From Deltaproteobacteria bacterium (GTDB taxonomy: Bacteria; Bdellovibrionota_B; Oligoflexia; Oligoflexales; Bog-1112): DNA of 64,000 nt. The position numbers and the translations under genes were made by a program. Location of the stretch: the NCBI GenBank assembly GCA_020635195.1, contig JACKAG010000005.1, positions 81,640 through 145,639 of the forward strand. The letters are read 5' to 3'. Positions 52,666-61,790 of this stretch are shown here, piece by piece; position 1 is the first letter of the stretch, and each line of letters begins with the position of its first letter. The notes under the pieces are model-generated. The model was not told the origin of the DNA. It was given only the letters and a program-made list of their open reading frames with translations, and did not search any database.

Positions 52666-52700
52666 GTCATCCACAGGCAGGTTCCGGATCAGCAGAAGAT
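52666..52700. repeat. 35-bp exact direct repeat, copy 2
   Basis: The partner of 49486-49520, identical over 35 bp. Here it lies between the pilin and the NlpC/P60-like gene. On the minus strand it encodes LLLIRNLPVDD within a plausible coding stretch that continues ERIFSHEFSDYV, possibly the original location of the sequence. Confidence 0.9.
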
Positions 52701-52740
52701 GCTTCATATTGTGTCTGTTCTTTTGTTCATAATATCAGCA

Positions 52741-53688
52741 TCAATTATGTTCCTGCGCTAGCCCATACGGAACCATCCGGCTGTCGTCTGGCGGGAGGAG
52801 AGTCGTGACAGACCCGGACTTGCCGGAAGCTTGCACAGATTCTCCGGTATATTTCGCCAAAAGCACCTTGCTTCCTCCAAATAATTTTTTCATATTTTCA
52901 ATATCAGTCACGATAAGTCTTCCGGCAGATCCGAATTTTGATATAAAGAGATTTTTTCCTATGTAAACAGCGAAATGGCTGAGTTTGTCAGGATCTCCTG
53001 ATTCGTCATGACTTATGAGGACAGAGTCTCCATAGCGGAGATCTTCAATATCATTCCCTGCCAGAAGTGTTAACTCCCATTTTTCACGTCTGAAAAAAGC
53101 AAATTCATATGGCACATTTAAAACAAAGTGTGCAAAAGAAAAACAATCAAAGTCTCCATCTGGTTTTCCATCTGTAAAATATCTGATCAGCTGATTCTGC
53201 ATAGAGTCAGGCAACAGGATGCATTCTGAATCGCCTTTTTCATTCTTGTGACAAATCTCAAATTTTTCTGGTCTGTTTTTGAGTTTCAGACTATCTGTGA
53301 CGCCTAAATTCCATACTTGTTCCTGATAACTCAGAAAAGATATCCACAGGTCTGCTAAACTATCATTTTCAGAATTATATGCAATATTTTCAGTCGGAAT
53401 TTCGTCAATAATAAGCCTCAGAGTGGAAGGTGGCGGCACATAAGATGAGACATCAGCAAAAATGTTTTCATTTTCAGGCAGCTTCTTTGCGGTATCTGAA
53501 CCATGTGAATCAGGCCCCCTCAGAACCGGATCTTCCTTTGCATCCTTTCTGCCAGAAGCAAAGTCTGTTACATGCTGCCTGCTTTTTATTTTCTTAGAGG
53601 AGGAAAAACAGCTCCCCGCAATCAATGCCGGCATCAGCATAGCGTTTAGTACAAACATAAAAAAATAAGATATTGACTGTAACTTCAA
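52741..53688 (-). CDS. Exported NlpC/P60-like hydrolase
   Basis: 315 residues with TTG start (AAGGGG upstream) and a signal peptide ending near AGSC, which may be a lipobox although the -3 residue is Ala. The C-terminal domain has the Cys/His papain-like pattern of NlpC/P60-type enzymes: DFDCFSFAHFV, then LRYGDSVLI and LSHFAVYIG. These usually cleave peptidoglycan peptides or act as amidases. An N-terminal 100-residue Ser/Asp-rich region precedes. It lies inside the IS5-bracketed mosaic. An immunity or cargo role is possible but not shown. Confidence 0.65.
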   Translation of the reverse strand: MKLQSISYFFMFVLNAMLMPALIAGSCFSSSKKIKSRQHVTDFASGRKDAKEDPVLRGPDSHGSDTAKKLPENENIFADVSSYVPPPSTLRLIIDEIPTENIAYNSENDSLADLWISFLSYQEQVWNLGVTDSLKLKNRPEKFEICHKNEKGDSECILLPDSMQNQLIRYFTDGKPDGDFDCFSFAHFVLNVPYEFAFFRREKWELTLLAGNDIEDLRYGDSVLISHDESGDPDKLSHFAVYIGKNLFISKFGSAGRLIVTDIENMKKLFGGSKVLLAKYTGESVQASGKSGSVTTLLPPDDSRMVPYGLAQEHN

Positions 53689-53761
53689 AGCTGTGACCCC
53701 TTACTCAATATTGTCAGATATTCTTTATATCGATACATGGCTCTTTCTTTTTTCCGTTTTT

Positions 53762-53932
53762 TCAGCTGCTGTCAAAATCTTCCATCAACGCCCCTGGAGA
53801 GAGTGAGGAAGCTTGTCTGGGACAAAAAGCCTTAACGAAATCCCCGTTTGTTGTCTGAGTGACATATCTCGCTGTTTTTCTCAAGTCAATGCCTGAAAAA
53901 TGAACAAGCGTTGCTTTTAGTGGCGGAATCAT
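53762..53932 (-). CDS. Small uncertain reading frame
   Basis: 56 codons from an ATG at 53932, with no clear ribosome site. The product begins IPPLKATLVHFSGIDLRKT and ends SPGALMEDFDSS. Its composition looks coding-like, so it may be the end of a larger gene cut off by a rearrangement. No family recognised. Confidence 0.25.
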   Translation of the reverse strand: MIPPLKATLVHFSGIDLRKTARYVTQTTNGDFVKAFCPRQASSLSPGALMEDFDSS

Positions 53933-54002
53933 TTAAAAAACAACAATCCAATAGTCTGATATAACAATATTTCTAATGTATCCGCAGCAGATCAGTCTCC
54001 TT

Positions 54003-54116
54003 TCATAGGTTCAGCTCCGGCTGAGCTGTTCCGTCTACCCAGCCATGACTACCTGGAAGAAGATCTTTAATTTTATCCAGTTGATTATCTCTGAGGCTGT
54101 GCCGTCTTGCTGTCAT
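54003..54116 (-). pseudogene. 5' end of the IS5-family transposase gene
   Basis: Minus strand, start at 54116 with GGAGGA upstream: TARRHSLRDNQLDKIKDLLPG and WVDGTAQPELN follow, the normal IS5/IS427 N-terminus, then a stop. The element's terminal repeat TTAACTGACGACACGCCCC is at 54167-54185 and pairs with that at 49317. The middle of the transposase is missing. Confidence 0.8.
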
Positions 54117-54166
54117 GAGTCCTCCAGATTCAGGGGATCATTATATAGTACAGAATCTTCAGGAAG

Positions 54167-54185
54167 TTAACTGACGACACGCCCC
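54167..54185. repeat. Terminal inverted repeat of the split IS5-family element
   Basis: TTAACTGACGACACGCCCC is the inverted counterpart (two or three differences) of GGGCCTGTCGTCAGTTAA at 49317-49334. The two ends are 4.8 kb apart. Confidence 0.85.
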
Positions 54186-54284
54186 GGCTTTCTTCTGGAA
54201 AAATAAATATTTTTGTTTAAAGTCCCTGTAAAATCTGCCGAAGATAACAGCAGTCAGCTCCGGGTACAGCTTGCAGGTTATGCC

Positions 54285-55211
54285 ATGATTAAAAAATCTC
54301 AGTTTGAATCAATGATTGTATGCAAAGATCGGGACTTCAGACACCGCTGTATCAATTTTCTTAATAATATAGCCTTTAATGCTGAAAAACGAGTGACAGA
54401 ATCTCCGGAGGAAGCTGTTGGTATCATGGCAGCGAATCCCCGGACGATGAACTGTATTATTGATGGAGCAGAGTTTCCACAGCTCTTTCCGGATGGTGAT
54501 CTGAGCTGGCTTAAAAAAATCTGTATCCGCCCGGAAGTCATGGTAATCGTCTATGTACAGGATGAAAACAGCCTGAAATCATTTAAAAAAGATCCTGAAA
54601 GTCACAATATTTTTATATTTGCCATGCCTTTTCAAAAAATTCATTTTAATCAGGCCTTTCATATCAGAGGGGAAAGTCAGGAGCCCCCCTCCGGGGCGGG
54701 AGCAGAAAGCAAGGGGGCTGGACAGACTCAGGCATCAGGGCAGGCTGCCAGAAATATTCTGGCTTTTGAAACATCAGGGCATGTAAAAGATACGATTACG
54801 ATGATCAATATTATCGGGAAAAACCCTGAAGCGATCGATCAGGTGATGAAAGTTGGTCAGATTTTTAATGGTCTCGTAGGTGCTCTGGCTTATTTTGAAA
54901 ATAAAGCAGGGTGCCGGGAACTCAGACATCTTGCGATTATGGTCGATGAAATCAGCCGCTACTATACTGAGGAGAAAAAATCACGCATCAGCGATGAGCA
55001 TTTTCAGATCTTTCATGATGCGGCGGTTACCTCATTCAGAATATTGCAGCTCCTGCGTGAAAATAAGGAAGTGAACCCGGATCTTATCCGACAGTCTGTC
55101 AGTCTGCGGGAAAAGTATGATGGAATGCAGGAGTTCAGAACCCGCGAAACGGTCGACCAGGATGAAATTGACCGGATGCTGGAAGATCCGGATTCCTTAA
55201 AAAAGGCATGA
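54285..55211 (+). CDS. Receiver-like hypothetical protein
   Basis: 308 residues from ATG 54285; a longer frame from a TTG at 54213 overlaps no gene but lacks a good site. Residues 5-140 have the receiver-like strand pattern: NCIIDGAEF (Asp60), VMVIVYVQDENS and FIFAMPF, the last being the same Met-Pro-Phe as in the protein at 28147. A Gly/Ser/Gln linker near 145-170 leads to a helical C-terminal domain. Unlike the other two receiver-like proteins it keeps an Asp at the pocket. Function unknown, signalling presumed. Confidence 0.55.
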   Translation: MIKKSQFESMIVCKDRDFRHRCINFLNNIAFNAEKRVTESPEEAVGIMAANPRTMNCIIDGAEFPQLFPDGDLSWLKKICIRPEVMVIVYVQDENSLKSFKKDPESHNIFIFAMPFQKIHFNQAFHIRGESQEPPSGAGAESKGAGQTQASGQAARNILAFETSGHVKDTITMINIIGKNPEAIDQVMKVGQIFNGLVGALAYFENKAGCRELRHLAIMVDEISRYYTEEKKSRISDEHFQIFHDAAVTSFRILQLLRENKEVNPDLIRQSVSLREKYDGMQEFRTRETVDQDEIDRMLEDPDSLKKA

Positions 55212-55219
55212 TATTTTCA

Positions 55220-56692
55220 TCAGAAATAGGCATGCACCTGACTCTGTAGCCCCTGCGATGACAGTGTCAGAGCAGAGGAGTCATTTCTGATCTTCATCGC
55301 TTCAAAAAACAGGCTCATTTCAACACCTGGTATCAGAAACATTTTGAATCCGGCTCTGGCTTGTGATGAATTTCCGGGAAGTAGTTCCGGAGTCACATTG
55401 GCTGCTGCATAGCCGGATTGCAGATAAAGCTCCCGCCAGAGGCGGAGGTAGAGATCGAGGGTATGGACACCACCCTGGCGGAAATCTTTGTCAGGCTCAT
55501 CCCGTGTAATGCTGACTCCTTCATAGCTCATGACATTTCCTGAGCCCAGCATCACCATAAATCCGATGGAATGCATTTCTGTGCTGCTGTTCAGGGCTTT
55601 ATCTTTACTCCGCCAGTAAGAGTAATTCAGGGACTGTCCATAGCGAACCCCTCTGAGCCCGGCATTGAGCGCAAATCCTTCTGTCCTGTCGTCCGGGTTT
55701 GTCACCCGGTTACCGATCTTATGCAGGTTGAGATAAGGCACATTTGGTGCAGTTCCAACAGACAGTGCTTCGAAGAGGATGTTATAGGCTTGGGAATTCC
55801 CCTGAAGACCGTGGGATATCATCCTCTGTGCAAGTCCGTAATGATAGGGATCATAGTTTCCAAACAAAGGCCGGTAATACCCACCCATCACGAAAATGTT
55901 GTACGGAAGATCATCGACCATCGTGTAGAGACTTCTGGTCTTTGCGGATGTCAGGAATGTTTTGCGGGGTAATCCTTTTGCAGGACTACCCCAGTAGCGA
56001 TTTTCCATAACAAAATGGAGGTTTCTGTAAAGCGGACGGTATCTGAGACCAAAATCGGCAGACATGGGGAAACTGACCCACTGTTTTTCTTTTTCTGTGC
56101 TGCTGTCTGTACTGGTTTCAATGCTTGTCAGAGAAGAAAACCAGCGGAAATCGGCTCCTCCATCAATCTTGCTCATGGCCATTTGCCGCCATGGGTCTTT
56201 TTTAGGAATCTGAAATAAAGAGTGTTTTTTGTTTTTTGCGATCGTCTTGTAGCGACCATAGGTCCAGTAGTAATCATCTTCATCAACGCTCTCATCGGTT
56301 TCTTTTAGTGAAAAACCTTTTTCAAAAACGAAATGATCTGGTGCCTTTTCCCAGGATTTGCGTTTTTTTGCATACTCTTGTTTCGGATATGCTGCAACAT
56401 TGAGGTCGTGTTTGAGAATATCGGAACGAAAACTCTTTAGCCAGCGATTGCTGTTCCATTTGCCATAAAAGCTGCGGATACCTCCTCCATTAGGATTGAC
56501 ATGACAACCCTGGCAGGACAGGCTACAGCGACGGTCTGCCGGTTTTACGTTGATACGCTGGGGAGCATGGCAGCCTGCACAATTTTTTGCATACCTGGAG
56601 CCAAGCCAGGGTTCGGCAAAAAGTGCCTGTCTGCTGATTGTCAGGAGGGCTATGATCAGTAAGCATCTTATGGCAATAGTCGCAGCAGACAT
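55220..56692 (-). CDS. Secreted dihaem-motif protein with barrel-like C-terminus
   Basis: 490 residues, start with GGAGG five bases upstream, signal peptide to about residue 26. Two CxxCH motifs follow closely (CAGCH near 38, then CQGCH near 59), so one or two haems could be attached. The remaining 400 residues alternate like an outer-membrane barrel with aromatic girdles. A porin fused to an N-terminal cytochrome could carry electrons through the outer membrane, as in porin-cytochrome systems, but here in one polypeptide. No such family is recognised by name, so the role is inferred. Confidence 0.65.
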   Translation of the reverse strand: MSAATIAIRCLLIIALLTISRQALFAEPWLGSRYAKNCAGCHAPQRINVKPADRRCSLSCQGCHVNPNGGGIRSFYGKWNSNRWLKSFRSDILKHDLNVAAYPKQEYAKKRKSWEKAPDHFVFEKGFSLKETDESVDEDDYYWTYGRYKTIAKNKKHSLFQIPKKDPWRQMAMSKIDGGADFRWFSSLTSIETSTDSSTEKEKQWVSFPMSADFGLRYRPLYRNLHFVMENRYWGSPAKGLPRKTFLTSAKTRSLYTMVDDLPYNIFVMGGYYRPLFGNYDPYHYGLAQRMISHGLQGNSQAYNILFEALSVGTAPNVPYLNLHKIGNRVTNPDDRTEGFALNAGLRGVRYGQSLNYSYWRSKDKALNSSTEMHSIGFMVMLGSGNVMSYEGVSITRDEPDKDFRQGGVHTLDLYLRLWRELYLQSGYAAANVTPELLPGNSSQARAGFKMFLIPGVEMSLFFEAMKIRNDSSALTLSSQGLQSQVHAYF

Positions 56693-57064
56693 CCGTCCTC
56701 CATGTCTGGTCCGTAATCTCGTTTCATAGATGTAGCAGCAGAATAAGGCTGCTGATCATGAAAATGGGATGATGAATACCTTCATATTATAGCAAAAGGG
56801 GGGGAGAATCCTGTAGCTTGCAATTGTGTGCCAGAAGATCGTATGACATAGCATTTAACAGCGCAAGAATCATCTGAATAAATTCATGCAGTTAAATTAA
56901 TATCCAATATCTGTTTCTCTAAAGCTGTCATTGACAACTTTAATCCGAGCGTTTGACATTGAAACATCACCGATGCTCGCAAGTTGCTGAAGCAATGTCA
57001 GGAACGGGTATCTGAAGGCTCCATTATCAGACGGCATTGCTGGGTCAACAAACTGCAAATAGGA
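56693..57064. other. Gene-free stretch ending in IS21 end debris
   Basis: About 370 bp without a supported gene. Its end at 57041-57062 (tgggtcaacaaactgcaaata) is identical to part of the right end of the IS21 element at 23577-23598, so an IS21-type element once ended here. A short frame reading LLKQCQERVSEGSIIRRHC precedes it. Confidence 0.6.
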
Positions 57065-58682
57065 GACACTCCACCATTGACGTTGGGTCAGAGCAAGAAG
57101 GGATCACGCTTTGACAGCTCCTCATGCCTGAAAGGCTTTCTATTCATAAGGCTATCCAAGAGGAGTTGGTCTTCTGCGGCAGTTTTGGATCTTATGCGAT
57201 AGCGCGTTTTCTGAATCTTCTTAAATTTTCGCGCATATCTTTCAGCGGAATTGTTTGTATTCTCAAACTTCGGAGATGCTGAGTAGTGGGTCATACTGAT
57301 GAACAGATCGTCTGAGAGTTTTGCTTTGAATCTGTTAAATGACTTGTACTTTTTATGAATTGGCAGGGATTTGAAGATGTCCCATGAATCCTTGGCTGCT
57401 GTGATACTTGCATTGAGGTCTTGCCATATTTTCTGCCATCCGACCACGGCATCTCGAATTTCTGCTATTTCCGCTCCTGCTGGAGTCTGAAGAACAGCGT
57501 TAAAAATCTTGACCCTTTTTTCAGACAGAGTGCGCGAAGAAACCCAAAATGCCATTCGCCCCAAAGCCAGACGCACCATATCGACATCCTCCCATGACTT
57601 CCATCCATACGGGGGATGTGTCGCAGCTGTTGTGTTCAGTGATGCTCCGGTCAATGCCAGCTCTGATGCATCGCCGGGAGTCATCCCATATCTGCTCTCA
57701 ACAAAGTCAGGGTCCCTCAGCCACTTCTTGACTGAATTCTTGCTTATGCCAATCTTTTCCGCGATCGCTCTGAAACCCATGCCTTGGGATCGCAGATGAA
57801 AAACAGCAGCAACCTTCTCCGGACTTTCCTTTGTCACACGCATTTTTTCCGGAGGTTTGACAGGCAGCAGGGAGCGTACTTCCCTTACAGCGATTTTGGC
57901 TGCCTCTGTCAGCTTCTGGGCTACATGGAAAAGGCACAGCTGGTGGCGGACATTTGGCCATATTGATCGAATAGACGAAGGATAGAGAGATGACTCATCC
58001 GTCACAACCTGGTCGGGCTCTAAGCCCTCCTCTTTGAGATTCTCGAGAAATTTCTCGACATCTGTCTGATTGAATGAGCCATCCTGAACCAAATAGCCAA
58101 TCAGTGCGTCATTTCTGTTCGGATCCGTCGCAAAGAGTACGGCCAGCCTGCCACTATAGGCTTCGTCAATACAAAGAACCCCTGAAAATTCATTGGTTAC
58201 AATCGGGTTTGTATCTGACATTCTTGCTGTGTCTGCTGCCTGTGCCACCCAAGTCCTGACCGCATTTTCGCTCACTTTAAGCCCAAAGTCTCGGGCCATC
58301 CGGCGTACAACCGCCCTAACGGGCATATTATCTTCTATGACTGAGGCGATGGCGACATTTATTGCTCGATTTGAGAAGGTTGCTCTTGGTCTCATAAAAC
58401 CCGGTTGGAACCTGAAATAAGCTTGACAGACGCCGCACAGGTATACTCCGATGCAAATCTCCAAGAGAGCTTGGCTCCCTTTGTCAATATCGAGTGCATA
58501 GCGTTTGGCTATCCATTGACGCGCGCAAAGGGAAGAGCAATGCGGGCATTTGCTCTTGTCTGGAGCATCAGTGATTGTTTGAAACCTGGTATTTAGTAGT
58601 TTCATCGCAAAATTCCTGTACCTTACTGAATTTGTACAGGATTATAGAAGTCGTTTCTACCCAACGTCAATGGTGGAGTGTC
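57065..58682 (-). mobile_element. ISL3-like element, 1618 bp
   Basis: Perfect 24-bp inverted repeats begin GACACTCCACCATTGACGTT at 57065-57088 and end at 58659-58682 as the reverse complement. One transposase gene fills it. No obvious target duplication (AAATAGGA left, CAGATTTC right), which points to later recombination, or insertion into IS21 debris. It cut off the 5' part of the TraG-like gene. Confidence 0.9.
57088..58605 (-). CDS. ISL3-like DDE transposase
   Basis: 505 residues, stop inside the inverted repeat. N-terminal zinc-ribbon-like CxxC pairs (CPHCSSLC, CGVC), an HTH in the middle of the DDE domain (RAIAEKIGISKNSVKKWLRD), and candidate catalytic acids in CIDEAYSG, TDESSLYP and FENTNNSAERYARK. 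The frame is intact, so the element may be active. Transfer of the element is its only expected role. Confidence 0.88.
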   Translation of the reverse strand: MKLLNTRFQTITDAPDKSKCPHCSSLCARQWIAKRYALDIDKGSQALLEICIGVYLCGVCQAYFRFQPGFMRPRATFSNRAINVAIASVIEDNMPVRAVVRRMARDFGLKVSENAVRTWVAQAADTARMSDTNPIVTNEFSGVLCIDEAYSGRLAVLFATDPNRNDALIGYLVQDGSFNQTDVEKFLENLKEEGLEPDQVVTDESSLYPSSIRSIWPNVRHQLCLFHVAQKLTEAAKIAVREVRSLLPVKPPEKMRVTKESPEKVAAVFHLRSQGMGFRAIAEKIGISKNSVKKWLRDPDFVESRYGMTPGDASELALTGASLNTTAATHPPYGWKSWEDVDMVRLALGRMAFWVSSRTLSEKRVKIFNAVLQTPAGAEIAEIRDAVVGWQKIWQDLNASITAAKDSWDIFKSLPIHKKYKSFNRFKAKLSDDLFISMTHYSASPKFENTNNSAERYARKFKKIQKTRYRIRSKTAAEDQLLLDSLMNRKPFRHEELSKRDPFLL

Positions 58683-59618
58683 CAGATTTCTGCAAAACTT
58701 GATGCCTTGGTAGCAACTTGCGGCGACACTTTCGATGGAAGAGTAATGGGACGATCTGACTCGCTTTTTTCTCTTTTTGACGAGTCTAAAACCGAATGTC
58801 AGCAAAGATATGAAATATTAAAATCCGAGCTGACCAAGTGGGTCAGAAAAAACGAACCATACTACTATGTTGATATGATGCACAGGGGTGTATCTGATAT
58901 TTTTAATATTTTCAGGGACAGGGAAGCTATGGATAACAAAATCATAGCTTCTGCGGTGATAGCTTACGGTAAATCGAGAGGAAACGGCAATCCGCATCAC
59001 CTTAATCATGAGGCATTAAATCTTGGAAGTTCTGAGTACTTTTGGACCTCGTTCCAAAAAATATTCACGACTGATGGTATTCTCAATCTGGTGAATTTTT
59101 GGACTTGGGGTTCAACCAATATTCAGTCAGAAATGGAGCGGAACAATGCGGCTCTGATATATAATCGACTGCTTAACCTTATTCCCTGGTTCAGGGGAGC
59201 CATCAAGTCTCTGATTGCCATAAGTTTTATTTTTTCTGCAGCTGCCTTAGCTTTTGGAGCCCTGAAACCTATGATCTGGTGGTTTGGGATCCTTATGATG
59301 GAAGCTGTCTATGGACCAGCATCAGCTCTGGTATATCATATGTCCGGATTATTTATAAAATTTTCTGATCTTCTCCAAAAATTTCAGTCATTGAAATTTG
59401 ATCCGATGATGTTGATCGCAGCTCATGAGATAGACCAAACCCTGGCCTATCTCCAGACTGTTTATTTTATCGTACAAATGGTGATAGTTTTTATTTTCTG
59501 TTTTGGAATTATGCAGTCCGGGTGGGCAATCCAAAAAACCAACTACAACCCAAATTTTGGTATTTCTCAGGGGGTCCAAAAAATTAAACAGGCCGTATCT
59601 GTCTTTACTAAAGTATGA
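58683..59618 (+). CDS. TraG-like conjugation protein, 5' end cut off by ISL3 element
   Basis: About 311 residues of open frame following the element, entering from its inverted repeat; the original start is lost. Residues after a charged N-terminal part include IYNRLLNLIPWFRGAIKSL and three hydrophobic spans (ISFIFSAAALAFG, IWWFGILMMEAVYG, VYFIVQMVIVFIFCF), a layout like the N-terminal membrane part of F-type TraG or related mating-pair proteins. The downstream ATPase gene starts 10 bp after its stop. Assignment rests on layout and neighbour. Confidence 0.45.
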   Translation, partial: QISAKLDALVATCGDTFDGRVMGRSDSLFSLFDESKTECQQRYEILKSELTKWVRKNEPYYYVDMMHRGVSDIFNIFRDREAMDNKIIASAVIAYGKSRGNGNPHHLNHEALNLGSSEYFWTSFQKIFTTDGILNLVNFWTWGSTNIQSEMERNNAALIYNRLLNLIPWFRGAIKSLIAISFIFSAAALAFGALKPMIWWFGILMMEAVYGPASALVYHMSGLFIKFSDLLQKFQSLKFDPMMLIAAHEIDQTLAYLQTVYFIVQMVIVFIFCFGIMQSGWAIQKTNYNPNFGISQGVQKIKQAVSVFTKV

Positions 59619-59628
59619 GGAATGGCTG

Positions 59629-61668
59629 ATGGAAGTTCCATTATATCAACACTATATATATCAGGTAATGCTCGGGCTGCTTGTCGCTGTGATTCTGATA
59701 TCTGCCGGATCTGTGGCAGTAAAAAAACTTCTTATTAAATACGAAATCCCATTCATTAAAAGAAGATTTCTGAATATTTTTTTTTTTGTTGGAGTCATAC
59801 CTCTTTGGATTGAAATTATTCATTTTATCCCATTCAATGGTGAGCATATTGCAAAAATTTTAGTTTTCCTTCCGGAAAAAGCAGAATTATTTTTAATCCA
59901 GATATTCAATAATATTTTTCCTCAAATATACTCATCAAAAACGCATATATTCTCAATCAGTTATATATTATGTTTTCTCGGGATCATTTTTTTACCTTAT
60001 CTGATTGAAAATATTACTGATAAACGAATTCGCTTCGTAACCTATACTGTGGCCAGCGGTGGTTTTTATCCCATTTATGCCGGAATATCTTTTTTGTATA
60101 ACCCGAGAGTCATTCAACAGCTGCGTTTTGGGACAAAGGTATTTCGAGATCCTGTCCAGGCGGAAAAAGCGATCAGAAATCTTGTTCGATTAGAAAAATG
60201 CAATGGTATTAAAATACATGAGAATATTGAACTTCCTTGCATCAGAGAAAGCCAGCATATTTTTTTAATCGGAGGACCAGGATCAGGTAAAACCAATGCT
60301 ATTTATAAGATTGTAGAGACGGTCAGAAATCGCGGTGATCGTATGATTATATACGACCGAAAAGGTGATTACACAGAAGCATTTGGGGAAAAAGAAAGGG
60401 TAATTATTCTCTCTCCATTTGACCAGAGAGGTTATGCATGGAATATCGCTAAAGATATCAATACTGAAATTCTGGCCGATGAATTTGCTGCCAGTCTGAT
60501 TCCAACCCCCAAAGAAGCCAAGGAGAGCCAATGGTACGAGGCTGCTCAGGACCTTCTGACCGGTGTTATTATGCGTCTTCAGGCGGAAAAAAAAGAGAAC
60601 TGGAACTTCAATGACCTCAGGGATATTCTGAGCGATAAAAAATCCGTTATTGAATCCTGCCAAGCATACCTGCCAGGAGCATTGCAAACCATTGGTGATA
60701 TTGATGATAAGCAGACAGCTGGTGTTTTCATGAACCTGCGGATAGCAACTAAAAAAATCCGTTTTCTTGCAATAGCCTGGACTGACGCAGAAAAAAAATT
60801 TTCACTTACAGAATGGCTGGATCAGGAAGATCATCCGATCAGGACAGTGATCATTGGCGGAAACTCTAAATATGCGGGACTTGATAATTTTCTGATCACT
60901 CAATTCATGAACATGACATATAACGAGGTACTTTCTTTTCCAGATTCTTTTTCAAGACGAATCTGGGCGATTAATGATGAGCAGGGAAGTCAGCCACCAG
61001 TTAAAAATTTACTCAGAGCTTTGGCTGAAGGACGATCAAAGGGACTTTGCATCGTTTCAGCTGTACAGGATATCGGGCAAATCCGGGACAAATATGGCCG
61101 AGATCAGGCACACACATGGTTTACCAACTATGGAGCCGTCCTTGGTGGCAGGGTCAGCGATCCGGATACTGCTGCATTTCTCGCCAGAGCCTTCGGGCAA
61201 AACCGGGTAGTTAAAACCTCTGTCAGCGTCACAGAAGAGCTGGATCGGATATCCAGATCAAGTCAGGAACATAACGAAGCTGCCCTTCTTGACAGTGATT
61301 TTTTAAACCTTCCCAATGCTTCACTCAAAAATGGAGCCTCATTTTGGCTCAGGATAGCAGGCTGGCCAGCTGCCAAATTGAAATACAAAATAACACCCCT
61401 TCCAAAAGAATATCGAGCACAAATTCCAATGGAATGGTTAACTAAAGCCCCTGTAAAGACTACTGATCACAGTCAATCGTCTGAAACAGCTTACAATGAG
61501 TATGAAACAATACAGAAAACGGAAAGAACAGACGTGAACCTTGATTCAGGAGAAGTTTCAAAGAATGAAAAAGAGGACGAACTAGCTGCCATAGGAAGAG
61601 AGCTGGGTTATGAATCTTGGGATGGATTTTCTTATTATATGCACAAAATACCCGGACAGAAATTATAG
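59629..61668 (+). CDS. Type IV secretion coupling protein, TraD/VirD4-like
   Basis: 679 residues from the ATG at 59629 (GAGGAA upstream, 10 bp after the TraG-like stop). Three or four N-terminal membrane spans, then an ATPase domain with Walker A GGPGSGKTN (near residue 219), YDRKGDYTEAF and Walker B AINDEQG, and the QYxxAxDLLT/AEGRSKGLC parts typical of TrwB/TraD. These hexameric pumps connect the relaxosome to the transfer channel. The C-terminal 60 residues are acidic. No relaxase or channel genes remain nearby. Confidence 0.88.
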   Translation: MEVPLYQHYIYQVMLGLLVAVILISAGSVAVKKLLIKYEIPFIKRRFLNIFFFVGVIPLWIEIIHFIPFNGEHIAKILVFLPEKAELFLIQIFNNIFPQIYSSKTHIFSISYILCFLGIIFLPYLIENITDKRIRFVTYTVASGGFYPIYAGISFLYNPRVIQQLRFGTKVFRDPVQAEKAIRNLVRLEKCNGIKIHENIELPCIRESQHIFLIGGPGSGKTNAIYKIVETVRNRGDRMIIYDRKGDYTEAFGEKERVIILSPFDQRGYAWNIAKDINTEILADEFAASLIPTPKEAKESQWYEAAQDLLTGVIMRLQAEKKENWNFNDLRDILSDKKSVIESCQAYLPGALQTIGDIDDKQTAGVFMNLRIATKKIRFLAIAWTDAEKKFSLTEWLDQEDHPIRTVIIGGNSKYAGLDNFLITQFMNMTYNEVLSFPDSFSRRIWAINDEQGSQPPVKNLLRALAEGRSKGLCIVSAVQDIGQIRDKYGRDQAHTWFTNYGAVLGGRVSDPDTAAFLARAFGQNRVVKTSVSVTEELDRISRSSQEHNEAALLDSDFLNLPNASLKNGASFWLRIAGWPAAKLKYKITPLPKEYRAQIPMEWLTKAPVKTTDHSQSSETAYNEYETIQKTERTDVNLDSGEVSKNEKEDELAAIGRELGYESWDGFSYYMHKIPGQKL

Positions 61669-61790
61669 CCCAAACCAAATTAATCTGATGAAAGACTGAT
61701 TAGCGTAAGAATAGCATGATTACTGAGAGGAAGAGATATGGATAGCTCAATCTATGATTTTGTACAGCCTTTACGAATAAGGAGATTGCA

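Noticed and set aside
52165..52707. 180-codon minus-strand frame over the pilin gene
   Set aside because: Most of it is antisense to the better supported pilin; only its first 50 codons look coding and may be a fragment.
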